A DNA stretch of 64,000 nt from Alistipes sp. GTDB taxonomy: Bacteria; Bacteroidota; Bacteroidia; Bacteroidales; Rikenellaceae. Below, one piece after another: positions 40,977 through 50,332 of the stretch. Location: contig JAFWYM010000027.1 of the NCBI GenBank assembly GCA_017517705.1, positions 29,964 through 93,963 of the forward strand, given 5' to 3'. The notes beneath the pieces were generated by a model. It searched no databases and was not told the DNA's origin. It worked only from the letters and a program-made list of their open reading frames with translations. How positions within the stretch are numbered: position 1 is the first letter of the stretch; each line of letters starts with the position of its first letter. The position numbers and the translations under genes are program-made.

Positions 40977-42596
40977 CTATAGGTCTAACTCCTTAAGTTC
41001 CACGACAACCTCGGGGTGACGCTCCATAAGCGTCGAGATGAGGATGTCGGCCTCCGAACGCTCGGCAAATGTTCCGACGGCAAAGTTCTCACCAATGCGC
41101 GATATACGCTTCTCGGGCGCTGAGGTAGTGATTGCAGCACGCATCTCCTGGCTGATGCTGTCACATTCGATAACCACGATATAGCGGCTACCTACGGGCG
41201 TAAGCTCAGCATCCGTGTCGTCGTCGCTCATAGCATCGAGGTTTACCATCACGCCCTCCTTCCAGCGACACACCTCGGGTTGTTTGAAGCCCTTCTCTTT
41301 GAGGAATAGCTGTGCCTCGTCGGCCTCGCTACGTGAGGCAAAGCCTCCGGCATAGTAGGCGTAGCTGCCATCCTCCTCTGCGATGTATAGTGGCTGCACG
41401 CCCTTGAAGAGGGTCATCGGCTGCTTATTGCGGAAGGTGCCAAGTAGTATGCGATATATCGTGCCTCGCTCGTATACCTTCAATTTGGGTAGGGGATTCG
41501 AGCTGTTGTAATAGTTCGTGCGACCTATCGTTATCGGGTTGTAGTCGATGAATAGGCGGCGCTCGATACTTATCGGCTTGAGTTTGTAGTCCACAATGTT
41601 AAGGCTGTCGCGGTGACTACGCAGTGAGTCGAGGGCCTCCCTGATCTCAAACTCCCTTGCCACGTCGATCTCGAAGTCGAGCAACGTGGGGCGTCCTATG
41701 GCGTAGTGCATAAGGGCATCCGAGGCGTGTATGCCATCGTTTGCTGAGCACTGCTGCTGCATATTGCTAAATTCGGCCGACGAGCTGTCTAAGAGATCGT
41801 AGCGTAGACGATGCTCCAAGACATAGCCATAGGCGTAGTACTTCGTGTCGAGGATGTGGTTCCAGCGTCTGTCGATCTCGCTATTTATGCTCTTGGCCTT
41901 GTTCTGCAACGTGTGGAACTGCACAAACAACTCCTCTGCCTCCTCCTCGGTAGTCGCAGCCTTATACTTGCCGGCGATAGACGTTAGCGTGTTGTACGTG
42001 TCAACATAGCTGTTTGCGAGGCTATCCATCGAGGCATCCTCCTCCTGCGCTGTGCGAAGCTCGGCATAGTCGGCCTCCGAGAGTAGCTCCGTGATGATGT
42101 CGTTACGCATAAGCTCACGGTAGCCCGCGGGCTCAATGACAACCTCCTCGCGGATAGTATCACTCTCAAGTCTCGCCTCTTCTATAGACTCACTATCGGC
42201 CGCCTCGGCATACATGTGCTCGAGGATGTACTGCTGCTCGATATTGTTTATGGCGGTAATCACATCGCCACGCTCCTGACGTATGTCGAATAGCATCTGC
42301 TCGAGTTCGATGATGTGGCTGGCGAACCTGTCTAATGCCTCGTTAACATTTATTGTGGTGTCCGCAACGAGCGAGTCGCGCTGAAAGCTAAACTCCTCGC
42401 GGGCAATATCTATGAGACCCTTTATCGAATCCTCACGCTCGATAAGGGCATCGTTCCGCCTCTTTAGTTCCATATATTCGCTATTCTCTTCGAGATCAAG
42501 AAAGCGGGGCTCTTGGCTGTCGGCTATGGCCGTTGCTGCGGCCGAGAGCACGAGGAGTGTCGCGATAAGTGAGTATATAAATCTCTTTGTTGTCAT
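40977..42596 (-). CDS. Exported protein with coiled coil and two SPOR-like repeats
   Basis: A 539-residue exported protein. A signal peptide (FIYSLIATLLVLSAAATAIA) is followed by long helical, acidic coiled-coil regions (about 35-300). The C-terminal part has two repeats like the peptidoglycan-binding SPOR domain: IYRILLGTFRNKQPMTLFKG to GGFASRSEADEAQLFLKEKGF, then RYIVVIECDSISQEM to AVGTFAERSEADILISTLM. It is probably a periplasmic, cell-wall-associated protein. It lies 13 bases after trkH and 14 before the FISUMP lipoprotein gene. Confidence 0.75.
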   Translation of the reverse strand: MTTKRFIYSLIATLLVLSAAATAIADSQEPRFLDLEENSEYMELKRRNDALIEREDSIKGLIDIAREEFSFQRDSLVADTTINVNEALDRFASHIIELEQMLFDIRQERGDVITAINNIEQQYILEHMYAEAADSESIEEARLESDTIREEVVIEPAGYRELMRNDIITELLSEADYAELRTAQEEDASMDSLANSYVDTYNTLTSIAGKYKAATTEEEAEELFVQFHTLQNKAKSINSEIDRRWNHILDTKYYAYGYVLEHRLRYDLLDSSSAEFSNMQQQCSANDGIHASDALMHYAIGRPTLLDFEIDVAREFEIREALDSLRSHRDSLNIVDYKLKPISIERRLFIDYNPITIGRTNYYNSSNPLPKLKVYERGTIYRILLGTFRNKQPMTLFKGVQPLYIAEEDGSYAYYAGGFASRSEADEAQLFLKEKGFKQPEVCRWKEGVMVNLDAMSDDDTDAELTPVGSRYIVVIECDSISQEMRAAITTSAPEKRISRIGENFAVGTFAERSEADILISTLMERHPEVVVELKELDL

Positions 42597-42609
42597 ATTT
42601 GAGTCTTTG

Positions 42610-44055
42610 TTATCTCCAAGAACGTATAAATAGTAGCTGTATGAAACCGAATATCTCGAGACGGCCTATGAGCATTAACACCGTGGAGGTGAACTTAAGT
42701 ACTGCAGGCAGCCCTGAGAAGTTCGACATCGAGCCCACCTCACCGAAGCCGGGGCCTACGTTACTGATGCACGCTATCGAGGCTGTAAAACCTGTCGTGA
42801 GGTCGCAACCAAAGAGTGCATATACGATGGTGCCGAGCAACACGAGGAGTATGTACGTTACGATGAACGTCATTACAAGGCTCTGGACGCTGTCGTCCCG
42901 CACCGTGCCATCTATCTTCGTGCGTATCACAGCATTGGGGTGTAGCTGTATCTTCATGCGGTTGCGTATGACCTTCGTGGCTATGAGCAACCTATCTACC
43001 TTCATACCTCCCGACGTTGAGCCTGCACATCCGCATATCACAGAGCAGAATACCAGCAACGCTATGGCCAGTGGCGTCCACGTGTTCGTGTCGGCCGTGG
43101 CATAGCCCGTTGTTGTTGTGAGGCTCACAACTTGGAACGATGCGTGGCGCAGAGCCTCTCCAATGGTCGGGTAGACGCCCTCGGCAACAAGGCTTATGGC
43201 TATCACCACTGCGATAACAACCATCATACCTATAAATGTGCGAACGACCTCCGAGCGGAAAATATTGTTTCTGCGCCCCGTGATTGTGGCGTAAAGGATG
43301 CCGAAGTGTATCGCCGAGAGGGTCATTGCCACCATCAAGATAGTCTCAATCCAGGGGCTATCCCAGAAGGCTGCCGAGGCATTCTTGGTGCTGAAGCCAC
43401 ATGTGCTGCACGACGACATAGCGTGCGTCACGGCATCGAACCACGTCATCCCCGAGTACTTCAGTGCGAGTGTCGTGGTGAGGGTGATGCCTGCGTATAC
43501 CATCGTGAGGATGCGGATGATAACCTTCGAGCGATAGTGGAAGTTATCCTTGGCGATGGAGCTCATCTCGACATTCGAAAGCATGTGCCTGCTCTTACCC
43601 ATCGACGGAAGGACAACGAGGGCAAACATCACTACGCCGATACCTCCAATCCATGATGACGAAGCACGCCAGAAAAGCAAGCCACGCGGAAGAAACTCTA
43701 TGTCGTTGAGGATGGATGCTCCCGTAGTAGTGAAACCTGAAACACTCTCAAACCAGGCATTTATGATGCTAAACTCACCGCCCCAGATGAGGTATGGGAA
43801 CATACCTACGATGCAGGCTACGAACCACGAGCCTACGACAATGGCGTATCCCTCCTTGGTGTTTATCTCGTCGACCTTATCCACGAAGATGAGCGGGAAG
43901 AAGCCGAGGAGCGCTGTGAGGAATGATGAGAGGAGCAAGGGGTAGTATGCCGAGTCGTAGTCGTTGAGCATCGACACTATTGCCGATGCCAACATGAACG
44001 ATGCTATGAATTGCAGCACCATTCCGATATAGCGTATGACTACGTGTACTCTCAT
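42610..44055 (-). CDS. trkH: Potassium uptake channel TrkH
   Basis: A 481-residue K+ channel subunit. The start is the ATG 44053-44055 (MRVHVVIRYIGMVLQ); upstream in-frame starts would overlap the preceding gene. It has the four pore repeats with selectivity filters GFTTTGASI, SSCSTCGFSTK, SLTTTTGYAT and CISNVGPGFGE, and the intramembrane loop GCAGSTSGGMKVDRLLI. TrkH usually needs the NAD/ATP-binding subunit TrkA, not encoded nearby; instead a HAMP-like membrane protein precedes it by ten bases. The start choice keeps the first helix intact. Confidence 0.95.
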   Translation of the reverse strand: MRVHVVIRYIGMVLQFIASFMLASAIVSMLNDYDSAYYPLLLSSFLTALLGFFPLIFVDKVDEINTKEGYAIVVGSWFVACIVGMFPYLIWGGEFSIINAWFESVSGFTTTGASILNDIEFLPRGLLFWRASSSWIGGIGVVMFALVVLPSMGKSRHMLSNVEMSSIAKDNFHYRSKVIIRILTMVYAGITLTTTLALKYSGMTWFDAVTHAMSSCSTCGFSTKNASAAFWDSPWIETILMVAMTLSAIHFGILYATITGRRNNIFRSEVVRTFIGMMVVIAVVIAISLVAEGVYPTIGEALRHASFQVVSLTTTTGYATADTNTWTPLAIALLVFCSVICGCAGSTSGGMKVDRLLIATKVIRNRMKIQLHPNAVIRTKIDGTVRDDSVQSLVMTFIVTYILLVLLGTIVYALFGCDLTTGFTASIACISNVGPGFGEVGSMSNFSGLPAVLKFTSTVLMLIGRLEIFGFIQLLFIRSWR

Positions 44056-44065
44056 GCTCGACTCA

Positions 44066-44890
44066 TTAACGTAGTTTGGATATGAGGTTTGCAATACGCT
44101 CGCGGAGAGTCTGTATCTCATCGCGACATGCGATATTCTCGTCAAACGGTATTCTATAGCGCAGATAGTCGCCCAGTGCGCGATTGATGCGCAGCACGGG
44201 TTTTACCAAGTAGTGGCGCAAGAAGAAGTAGAACATAAGCACCACGACAAACATCACTACAAGGGCGATGAACACGGGCACCACGGCGCGACGTGCTGTG
44301 TGGCTCAGGCGATTTACATCGGGGCCCAACGTGCTCTCCGAGCCGGTCATATACTTCGTGATTTGCTTCGATACGTTCACGTACTCCGGTTTGTAGCTGT
44401 TGACATACCAGCTATGGGGGGTAGCGTTCGATAGCGTATCGGCGGCTATGACACTGTGAACCTCTCCGTTGATGTACGACTTAGCCAAGGCGTTGATGCG
44501 GTTTGTGAACATCACAAGTGAGTCGGTGGCTGTCGGCGTCTCCGTATTGCTCATAATCATCTCGGCTCTCTCCACTGCAAAGGTGAGGTGCTTAATCGAG
44601 TTTTCGCACTCGCGGAAATGGGGTGCTATGTCGCTCAGCTTACCACCGATGACGGCCATGTTGATCATCGCGTCGTTCTGCTCATTGAGAGCAGCAATCA
44701 TATCGCTGGCGAGGTCTACATTCTGCTTACTTGCCAACAATATCTCTTCGGTGTCGTGGCTGACGCGCTCAAGCTCGAAGAGCGACATCGCTCCCGAGAA
44801 ACAGAGTATCAATATGATGCTCAAAAAGGCGAGTTGTATACGTCGCTTGATTGAACTTATGGTCAATAGCTTTTTCAGTCTCTCAAACAT
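44066..44890 (-). CDS. Membrane protein with periplasmic sensor-like region and HAMP-like end
   Basis: A 274-residue protein starting at the ATG 44888-44890 (MFERLKKLLT). The first transmembrane helix (IQLAFLSIILILCFSGAMSL) precedes a helical periplasmic region (about 35-190) resembling four-helix-bundle sensors; the second helix (VPVFIALVVMFVVVLMFYFFL) leads to RHYLVKPVLRINRALGDYLRY, a HAMP-like linker, and a short coiled coil. No kinase, cyclase or receiver domain follows, so it looks like a sensor input half without an output. As first gene of the trkH operon it could tune ion uptake or wall functions, but that is inference. Confidence 0.7.
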   Translation of the reverse strand: MFERLKKLLTISSIKRRIQLAFLSIILILCFSGAMSLFELERVSHDTEEILLASKQNVDLASDMIAALNEQNDAMINMAVIGGKLSDIAPHFRECENSIKHLTFAVERAEMIMSNTETPTATDSLVMFTNRINALAKSYINGEVHSVIAADTLSNATPHSWYVNSYKPEYVNVSKQITKYMTGSESTLGPDVNRLSHTARRAVVPVFIALVVMFVVVLMFYFFLRHYLVKPVLRINRALGDYLRYRIPFDENIACRDEIQTLRERIANLISKLR

Positions 44891-44916
44891 ACCTCGTTGA
44901 TGTAGTAAAATTCGGA

Positions 44917-44933
44917 CAAAAGTAATACTTTTG
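44917..44933. promoter_or_regulatory. Palindromic double -7 box at the head of the trkH operon
   Basis: CAAAAGTAATACTTTTG is a perfect 17-base palindrome. It holds a TACTTTTG -7 box on the minus strand (44924-44917), which serves the trkH operon, and another on the plus strand (44926-44933) that would read antisense into the mtaB 3' end. It could also be an operator. Confidence 0.55.
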
Positions 44934-44939
44934 TGTGAA

Positions 44940-46238
44940 TTATCCAACTATTTTCGAGCGAATGTTGCCATCCGAGTCAAACGAGTCGAGCAAGACGGTG
45001 CATATAGTGTTGATATAACGGCTGTCGTAGGGCGCAACAACACGTAGGTAGTTGTCGGTGTAGCCATACATCATACCATCGTGGTCGGTGCTTTCGAAAA
45101 GTACGGTGCGCTCGGTGCCTAAGTACCTCTCCGAGAAGGCTCTGTGTAGTCTGTCGCTCAGCTCCTCGAGGCGCGATACACGCTCTGTCGCGATGCTCGA
45201 CTGCACTTTGTCGGGCATTGTCACTGCAGGTGTTCCCGGACGCTCCGAGAATGGGAAGATATGTAGGAACGATGCTCCTACCTCCTCCAACAGATGATAT
45301 GTCTCCATAAATTCCTGCTCACCCTCGCCCGGAAAACCGACAATGACATCTACACCGAGGAAAGCATCGGGCATAAGGTCGCGAATCTTTGCTATGCGCT
45401 CACGATAGCGCTCCGCAGTGTAGCGACGACGCATCAATCCGAGGATGCGCGTAGAGCCGCTCTGCAGTGGAATATGGAAGTGAGGAACGAATTTAGGTGA
45501 CGAGGCGCAAAACTCTATTATCTCGTCAGTTATAAGGTTGGGCTCGATGCTCGATATACGGTAGCGCTCGATGCCCTGAACATCGTTTAACGCCCTCAGC
45601 AGGTCGATAAATTTCTCGCCCGTTGTGCGACCGAAGTCTCCGGTGTTTACGCCCGTGATTACGATCTCCTTTTGTCCCGCCGCAGCAATCTCCTCAGCCT
45701 CGCGGACGATGTCGGCAATAGGCATATTTCGGCTCGCGCCACGAGCGTAGTGAATAGTGCAGTAGGCACACTTGTAATCGCAGCCATCCTGCACCTTGAG
45801 AAAGGAGCGTGTGCGGTCGCCCGAAGAGTAGGCCGCAAAGAAGCGTGTGAGCTGCTCAACAGGGCAGCTATAGACCTCGGCGCGGTCGTGTTTCTGTAGT
45901 TCAATGACACGTTTATATAAATCGCCTTTATCGTTGTTGCCCAGCACAATATCTACGCCCTCAATCTCGGCAATAGCCTCTGGTTTAAGTTGTGCATAGC
46001 AGCCCGTTACTGCGATTATGGCATTGGGGTTTCGGCGGTGTATTTTGCGTATTATATTTCGGCACTTTTTATCGGCGTGCTCAGTGACCGAGCAGCTATT
46101 GATGACAGCCACGTCGGTAGCCTCCGAGGGCTCAACGCGATGATAGCCTCCGCGTTCAAATTCGCGGGCCAAGGTTGAGGATTCGGAGAAGTTCAACTTG
46201 CAGCCTAATGTGTGAAAACTAACCCTTTTTCCAGACAT
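44940..46238 (-). CDS. mtaB: tRNA t6A37 methylthiotransferase MtaB
   Basis: A 432-residue radical SAM enzyme that adds a methylthio group to t6A at position 37 of tRNA, giving ms2t6A. The N-terminal UPF0004 domain carries three cluster cysteines (LGCKLNFSES, INSCSVTEHADKKC, TGCYAQLKPE). The radical SAM CxxxCxxC is CDYKCAYC near residue 150, followed by ARGASRNMPI; TSDP-like and IPLQSGS.RILGLMRR motifs follow, and a TRAM domain closes the protein. It acts on the base made by the TsaB complex (tsaB at 13.1 kb). Confidence 0.95.
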   Translation of the reverse strand: MSGKRVSFHTLGCKLNFSESSTLAREFERGGYHRVEPSEATDVAVINSCSVTEHADKKCRNIIRKIHRRNPNAIIAVTGCYAQLKPEAIAEIEGVDIVLGNNDKGDLYKRVIELQKHDRAEVYSCPVEQLTRFFAAYSSGDRTRSFLKVQDGCDYKCAYCTIHYARGASRNMPIADIVREAEEIAAAGQKEIVITGVNTGDFGRTTGEKFIDLLRALNDVQGIERYRISSIEPNLITDEIIEFCASSPKFVPHFHIPLQSGSTRILGLMRRRYTAERYRERIAKIRDLMPDAFLGVDVIVGFPGEGEQEFMETYHLLEEVGASFLHIFPFSERPGTPAVTMPDKVQSSIATERVSRLEELSDRLHRAFSERYLGTERTVLFESTDHDGMMYGYTDNYLRVVAPYDSRYINTICTVLLDSFDSDGNIRSKIVG

Positions 46239-46328
46239 ATTTCTAAAATTTACAATTCTATTGTAACCCTCTGTTGTGAGGTGCTTTCGAGGGCGAAGTT
46301 ACAAAAAGTTATACGAAAGTGAAAAAAG

Positions 46329-46361
46329 TTTTCGTAGTATCGCAAAAAAAAAGTAAATTTG
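46329..46361 (+). promoter_or_regulatory. Promoter of the metal permease-LptF/G-fmt run
   Basis: TTTTC at 46329-46333 and TAAATTTG at 46354-46361, 20 bases apart, 19 bases before the ATG. Confidence 0.65.
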
Positions 46362-46380
46362 CACGTTTGTATATTGTACT

Positions 46381-47199
46381 ATGCTATCGTTGTTTGCCGA
46401 CATATTTGCGTATGATTTTCTTACGTATGCCTTCCTTGCTTGCATCCTTTCGGGTGTAACATGTGGCATAGTAGGTAGTTATGTCGTTGCGCGAAGGATG
46501 GTGTTCCTTAGTGGTGGCATCACTCATGCTTCGTTCGGTGGCTTGGGTATAGCACTCTATGCAGGCGTTAGCCCTACGCTTGGAGCTCTCAGCTTTGCCT
46601 CCATCGCCTCACTCGGCATAGAGTTTTCGTCGCGTCGCGGGCGTATAAGGGAGGACTCTGCCATAGGCATCATCTGGGCAATTGGTATGGCTACGGGAGC
46701 GCTATTTATGTCGTTGCGACCGGGCTATGCTACCGACCTCACGAGCTATCTCTTTGGTAACATCCTGCTTGTGGATGGTGGCGATGTGGTGTGGCTGGCA
46801 TTGCTTACGGTGGCAATTGTCGTTGGTGCCGTGGTGTGGTTGCGACGGGTAATGTTTGTTACGTTCGACGAAAACTACGCTAAGAGTCAGGGTGTTAATG
46901 CCGAGCGTGTGGCATATATCATGGCTGTGGTCGTTGCCATCACCATCGTACTTTCGATAAAGGTTATGGGTATCATTCTCCTGCTATCGCTACTAACGAT
47001 GCCCACGGTTATTGTCAATACGTTCACTAAAGACTACCGACGCATAGCCATATATTCGGCAGTTGTTGCTGTGGTGGGTAATGTCGCGGGCTTCGTCGTA
47101 AGCTACGAATACGACCTACCAACGGGTAGTTGTATAATATTTATCTTGGCTGCACTGCTTGTTGTGGTCAAACTATTAACCTTGAGAGGAAAGAGATGA
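46381..47199 (+). CDS. Metal ABC transporter permease (ZnuB/MntB type)
   Basis: A 272-residue inner-membrane permease of the zinc/manganese/iron ABC family. About eight hydrophobic helices are visible; signatures include FLSGGITHASFGGLGIALYAGVSP near the N-terminus, EDSAIGIIWAIGMATGALFMS, and VMGIILLLSLLTMPTVIVN. The partner ATPase and binding protein are not encoded nearby, so it is an orphan in this window. Its stop overlaps the start of the LptF/G gene (ATGA), showing cotranscription and likely translational coupling. Confidence 0.92.
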   Translation: MLSLFADIFAYDFLTYAFLACILSGVTCGIVGSYVVARRMVFLSGGITHASFGGLGIALYAGVSPTLGALSFASIASLGIEFSSRRGRIREDSAIGIIWAIGMATGALFMSLRPGYATDLTSYLFGNILLVDGGDVVWLALLTVAIVVGAVVWLRRVMFVTFDENYAKSQGVNAERVAYIMAVVVAITIVLSIKVMGIILLLSLLTMPTVIVNTFTKDYRRIAIYSAVVAVVGNVAGFVVSYEYDLPTGSCIIFILAALLVVVKLLTLRGKR

Positions 47200-48689
47200 A
47201 GAAGATACACAAATTAGTCCTCAAAGCCTATGTAGGCCCACTCTTGGCGATCTTTTGCATCGTACTCTTCGTGCTGATGCTTAACTTCGTGTGGCGATAT
47301 ATCGATGAGCTTACGGGCAAGGGTCTCGATGTGAATACTATCATCGAGTTGTTCGTATGTGGTACCATAAATATGGTGCCGTTGGGACTCCCGCTGGCGA
47401 TGTTGCTCTCGGCGATTATGACCATGGGTAACCTCGGTGAGAATTTCGAGCTTCTGGCTATGAAGTCGGCGGGTATGTCGCTCTTGCGCATCCTTAAGCC
47501 TATGCTTGTTGTCGTTGCAATGATAGCGGTGGGTAGCTTCTTTATCTCGAACAACCTCGTGCCGTATGCCAATAAGCGTATGTACGACATTCTTTTCGAC
47601 ATCCGAGAGCAGCGCCAAGAACTTAAGTTTCAGGATGGTATGTTCTTTAATGGCCTGCCCGATATGAGCATCCGCGTGGGGCACCAGAACGACAATACGG
47701 GGTTGCTTACCGACGTCATCATCTATGATACACGCTCCAATAGTGGCGATATGACCACGACGCTTGCCGACTCGGGTTATATACGTATGTCCGACGATAA
47801 GGCATACTTGTATGTCACGCTCTTCAATGGTCGCACCTATGAGCATACGCGCAGCTCGCAGTGGTACGACCGCAATACTATGCGTGAGCACGTCTTTTCG
47901 CGTCAGGATGGCACCTTCCCCATCGAGAAGGTTGCGATGCCCGAAGGCGATATGTCGAGGGAGTTTAGTGAGTCGCAGACGCGCAATATGGTGGAGCTTG
48001 AGGAGCTTATGGATTCGTTGCAGATAACCATCGACCGTGCAACGATGGATACCTACCAGCCACTATTGAAGCGACAGCTCTTTGCTCGCGACACGACGAT
48101 TGTCCCCAACGATAGCATACGTATCGATCGTTCGCAGTATCACGCCTTCAACTTCTACGACTCGATACCCAATATGTCGATGCGCGATAAGGCCGCCGTA
48201 TATGAGACTGCTGCACGCACAGCACGCTCGGCACAGGGCTCCTACAGCTTCGATGAACAGTCGTCGAAGGTGGCGCTCACGCAGTACTACCGTGCCGAGT
48301 CGGAGTGGCATCGTAAGCTGACGTTGCCCATATCTATCATCGTATTCTTTATGATCGGAGCACCACTCGGTGCCATCATTCGTAAGGGAGGTCTTGGTAC
48401 GCCTATCGTAATCTCGGTATTCTTCTTCGTGATATACTACGTCATCAGCCTCTCAGGCGAGAAGATGACCAAGGAGGGTACGTGGGATGCCATATATGGC
48501 ATGTGGTTGCCGGTATTTGTACTTACACCTGTTGCCATCTACCTCACATATAAGGCTACGAACGACACCTCGCTTCTGGACATGGATTGGTACGATGTGC
48601 GTATTCGCAAGATACGACGATACGTGTCGAAGCGTCTACCGAAGTGGATGAAGCGAAACAAAAAGAGTAAAACTAACACCAAGAGATAA
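47196..48689 (+). CDS. LPS export permease of the LptF/LptG family
   Basis: A 497-residue inner-membrane protein of the LptBFGC exporter. The start is the ATG 47196-47198 (MKKIHKLVLKAYVGPL), overlapping the permease stop; a longer in-frame version begins inside that gene and is rejected. Three N-terminal helices (FCIVLFVLMLNFVWRYIDELTGKG, VPLGLPLAMLLSAIMTMGNLGENFELLAMKSAGMS) precede a large periplasmic beta-jellyroll domain (about 140-370), then LTLPISIIVFFMIGAPLGAIIRKGGLGTPI and further helices. It is longer than E. coli LptF/G because of insertions in the periplasmic part. LptF and LptG cannot be told apart here; lptE is at 30.4 kb. Confidence 0.93.
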   Translation: MKKIHKLVLKAYVGPLLAIFCIVLFVLMLNFVWRYIDELTGKGLDVNTIIELFVCGTINMVPLGLPLAMLLSAIMTMGNLGENFELLAMKSAGMSLLRILKPMLVVVAMIAVGSFFISNNLVPYANKRMYDILFDIREQRQELKFQDGMFFNGLPDMSIRVGHQNDNTGLLTDVIIYDTRSNSGDMTTTLADSGYIRMSDDKAYLYVTLFNGRTYEHTRSSQWYDRNTMREHVFSRQDGTFPIEKVAMPEGDMSREFSESQTRNMVELEELMDSLQITIDRATMDTYQPLLKRQLFARDTTIVPNDSIRIDRSQYHAFNFYDSIPNMSMRDKAAVYETAARTARSAQGSYSFDEQSSKVALTQYYRAESEWHRKLTLPISIIVFFMIGAPLGAIIRKGGLGTPIVISVFFFVIYYVISLSGEKMTKEGTWDAIYGMWLPVFVLTPVAIYLTYKATNDTSLLDMDWYDVRIRKIRRYVSKRLPKWMKRNKKSKTNTKR

Positions 48690-49654
48690 TGAATGCTAAG
48701 GATCTAAGGATTGTCTTTATGGGTACGCCCGAGTTCGCTGCAACGTCGCTACGACGTCTTGTGGCCGAGGGCTACAATATAGTTGCGGTTGTCACGACGC
48801 CTGATAAGCCTGCGGGTCGTGGTCAGAAGATGCACCAGAGCGATGTCAAACTTGTGGCACAGGAGTTGGGCCTTCCGATCCTTCAGCCTGAGAAGTTGCG
48901 CGATGAGAATTTCCTAATGTCGTTGCGCGACCTCAATCCCGATCTCGGTATTGTCATTGCCTTTCGCATGCTTCCGGAGGTGGTGTGGGCCATGCCTAAG
49001 CTCGGCACGTTCAATCTACACGCCTCGCTGCTGCCCGAGTATCGCGGAGCAGCACCCATCAATTGGGCTATTATCAATGGCGATAAGTATACGGGAGTGA
49101 CTACGTTCCTCCTAAATCACGAGATTGATAAGGGCGCAATCATCGGTCAGCAAAGGGTGGATATTCTCCCCGAGGATAACATCGGCACGCTCTACGATAA
49201 ACTTATGCACGTAGGCTCCGATTTAGTGCTCACAACCGTCGAACACTTGGCCGCGGGGGATGTAACTCCTGTTGAGCAGATGCACGCTGACGAGTCTTTG
49301 TTACGCCCTGCACCGAAGATTTTCAAGGAGGATGGCCGCATTGATTGGCATCGCAGCGCGGAGGATATACACAACCTCGTCCGTGGCCTCTCGCCCTATC
49401 CTGCGGCGTGGTCACCCATATTTAAGGGTGGCCAGGAGTGTGGCTCAGTGAAGATATTTACTACGCGCATCGAGCATCGCACGATGGATGTAGCTCCCGG
49501 CACGGTATATACCGATGGACGTGCGGAGTTACGTGTTGCAGCCTCGGATGGTTGGGTCTATATCGACGAGTTACAGCTGGCGGGCAAGCGACGTATGACC
49601 ACGCGCGAGTTGTTGCTCGGCTGGCGTGATGCCTCGGAGGTTACATTTGAATAA
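48689..49654 (+). CDS. fmt: Methionyl-tRNA formyltransferase
   Basis: A 321-residue enzyme that formylates initiator Met-tRNA. The N-terminal domain begins LRIVFMGTPEFAATSLRRLV, with TTPDKPAGRGQKMHQSDVK, then the catalytic loop FNLHASLLPEYRGAAPINWAIINGD (Asn and His of the active site) and VTTFLLNHEIDKGAIIGQQ. The C-terminal oligonucleotide-binding-like domain begins near residue 205. The start overlaps the LptF/G stop by one base (TAATG). Confidence 0.97.
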   Translation: MNAKDLRIVFMGTPEFAATSLRRLVAEGYNIVAVVTTPDKPAGRGQKMHQSDVKLVAQELGLPILQPEKLRDENFLMSLRDLNPDLGIVIAFRMLPEVVWAMPKLGTFNLHASLLPEYRGAAPINWAIINGDKYTGVTTFLLNHEIDKGAIIGQQRVDILPEDNIGTLYDKLMHVGSDLVLTTVEHLAAGDVTPVEQMHADESLLRPAPKIFKEDGRIDWHRSAEDIHNLVRGLSPYPAAWSPIFKGGQECGSVKIFTTRIEHRTMDVAPGTVYTDGRAELRVAASDGWVYIDELQLAGKRRMTTRELLLGWRDASEVTFE

Positions 49655-49662
49655 GTTGTGAT

Positions 49663-50298
49663 ATGAAGCGACTAATCCTCACCCTTGCAGCGCTCTTTGT
49701 ATTCTTGTCGGCCACGGCCCAGGATGATGTGGCTGTGAAGGAGCGCTTTGCCCCTGCTGTGAAACTCAATGCTGCGTATGCTCTTGTTGGTATTATCAAT
49801 CCACAGGTGGAGTTTCGCTTTACGCCTCACTCGGCATTTCAAGCCGAGTTGGTATATTCTCCTTGGCAGTCGGTCAAGGGGCATCCGCTACACTTCGGTA
49901 TGTTCATCAACGAGTACCGCTACTACATCGCCCCGCGACATACCCGAGGATTGTATGTCGGTGCTAATGTGGGTATGATGGGCTTCAATATGTCGAGGCC
50001 AATGTTCGTCGATGGCGGTGTGAAGTTGCAGGATAGGTATTGCAAAGGCTATGGCTTTATGCTTGGTGGCGTTGTGGGCTACCAGTGGCAGTTTGCCGAG
50101 CGCTGGATGCTCGACGTGTTTGTCGGCTTCTCCTATATGTACACGATGTATAACGGCTACTCGATGGATGGCGTTATCGATATGCACCCCAACCGTCCCG
50201 CGTGGAAGGAGCCGGCATCACCTGACCCCTTCAACATCTCGGCGCAGTGGCTACCCAACAAGGCGGGCATATCGATAGGCTTCCTGCTGTGGAAATAG
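49663..50298 (+). CDS. DUF3575-type outer-membrane barrel protein
   Basis: A 211-residue exported protein with signal LILTLAALFVFLSATAQ, eight bases after fmt. Alternating hydrophobic strands (AVKLNAAYALVGIINPQVEFRF, FQAELVYSPWQS, FINEYRYYI, GLYVGANVGMMGFNM, GFMLGGVVGYQWQF, WMLDVFVGFSYMY, AGISIGFLLWK) and the closing aromatic residue suit a small outer-membrane beta barrel. The DUF3575 family, common in Bacteroidota, matches this pattern and is often found near fimbriae; no fimbrial genes are here. Its function is unknown. Confidence 0.83.
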   Translation: MKRLILTLAALFVFLSATAQDDVAVKERFAPAVKLNAAYALVGIINPQVEFRFTPHSAFQAELVYSPWQSVKGHPLHFGMFINEYRYYIAPRHTRGLYVGANVGMMGFNMSRPMFVDGGVKLQDRYCKGYGFMLGGVVGYQWQFAERWMLDVFVGFSYMYTMYNGYSMDGVIDMHPNRPAWKEPASPDPFNISAQWLPNKAGISIGFLLWK

Positions 50299-50332
50299 GT
50301 AGATAGATTTGTTAACCCAAAATTTATATGCT

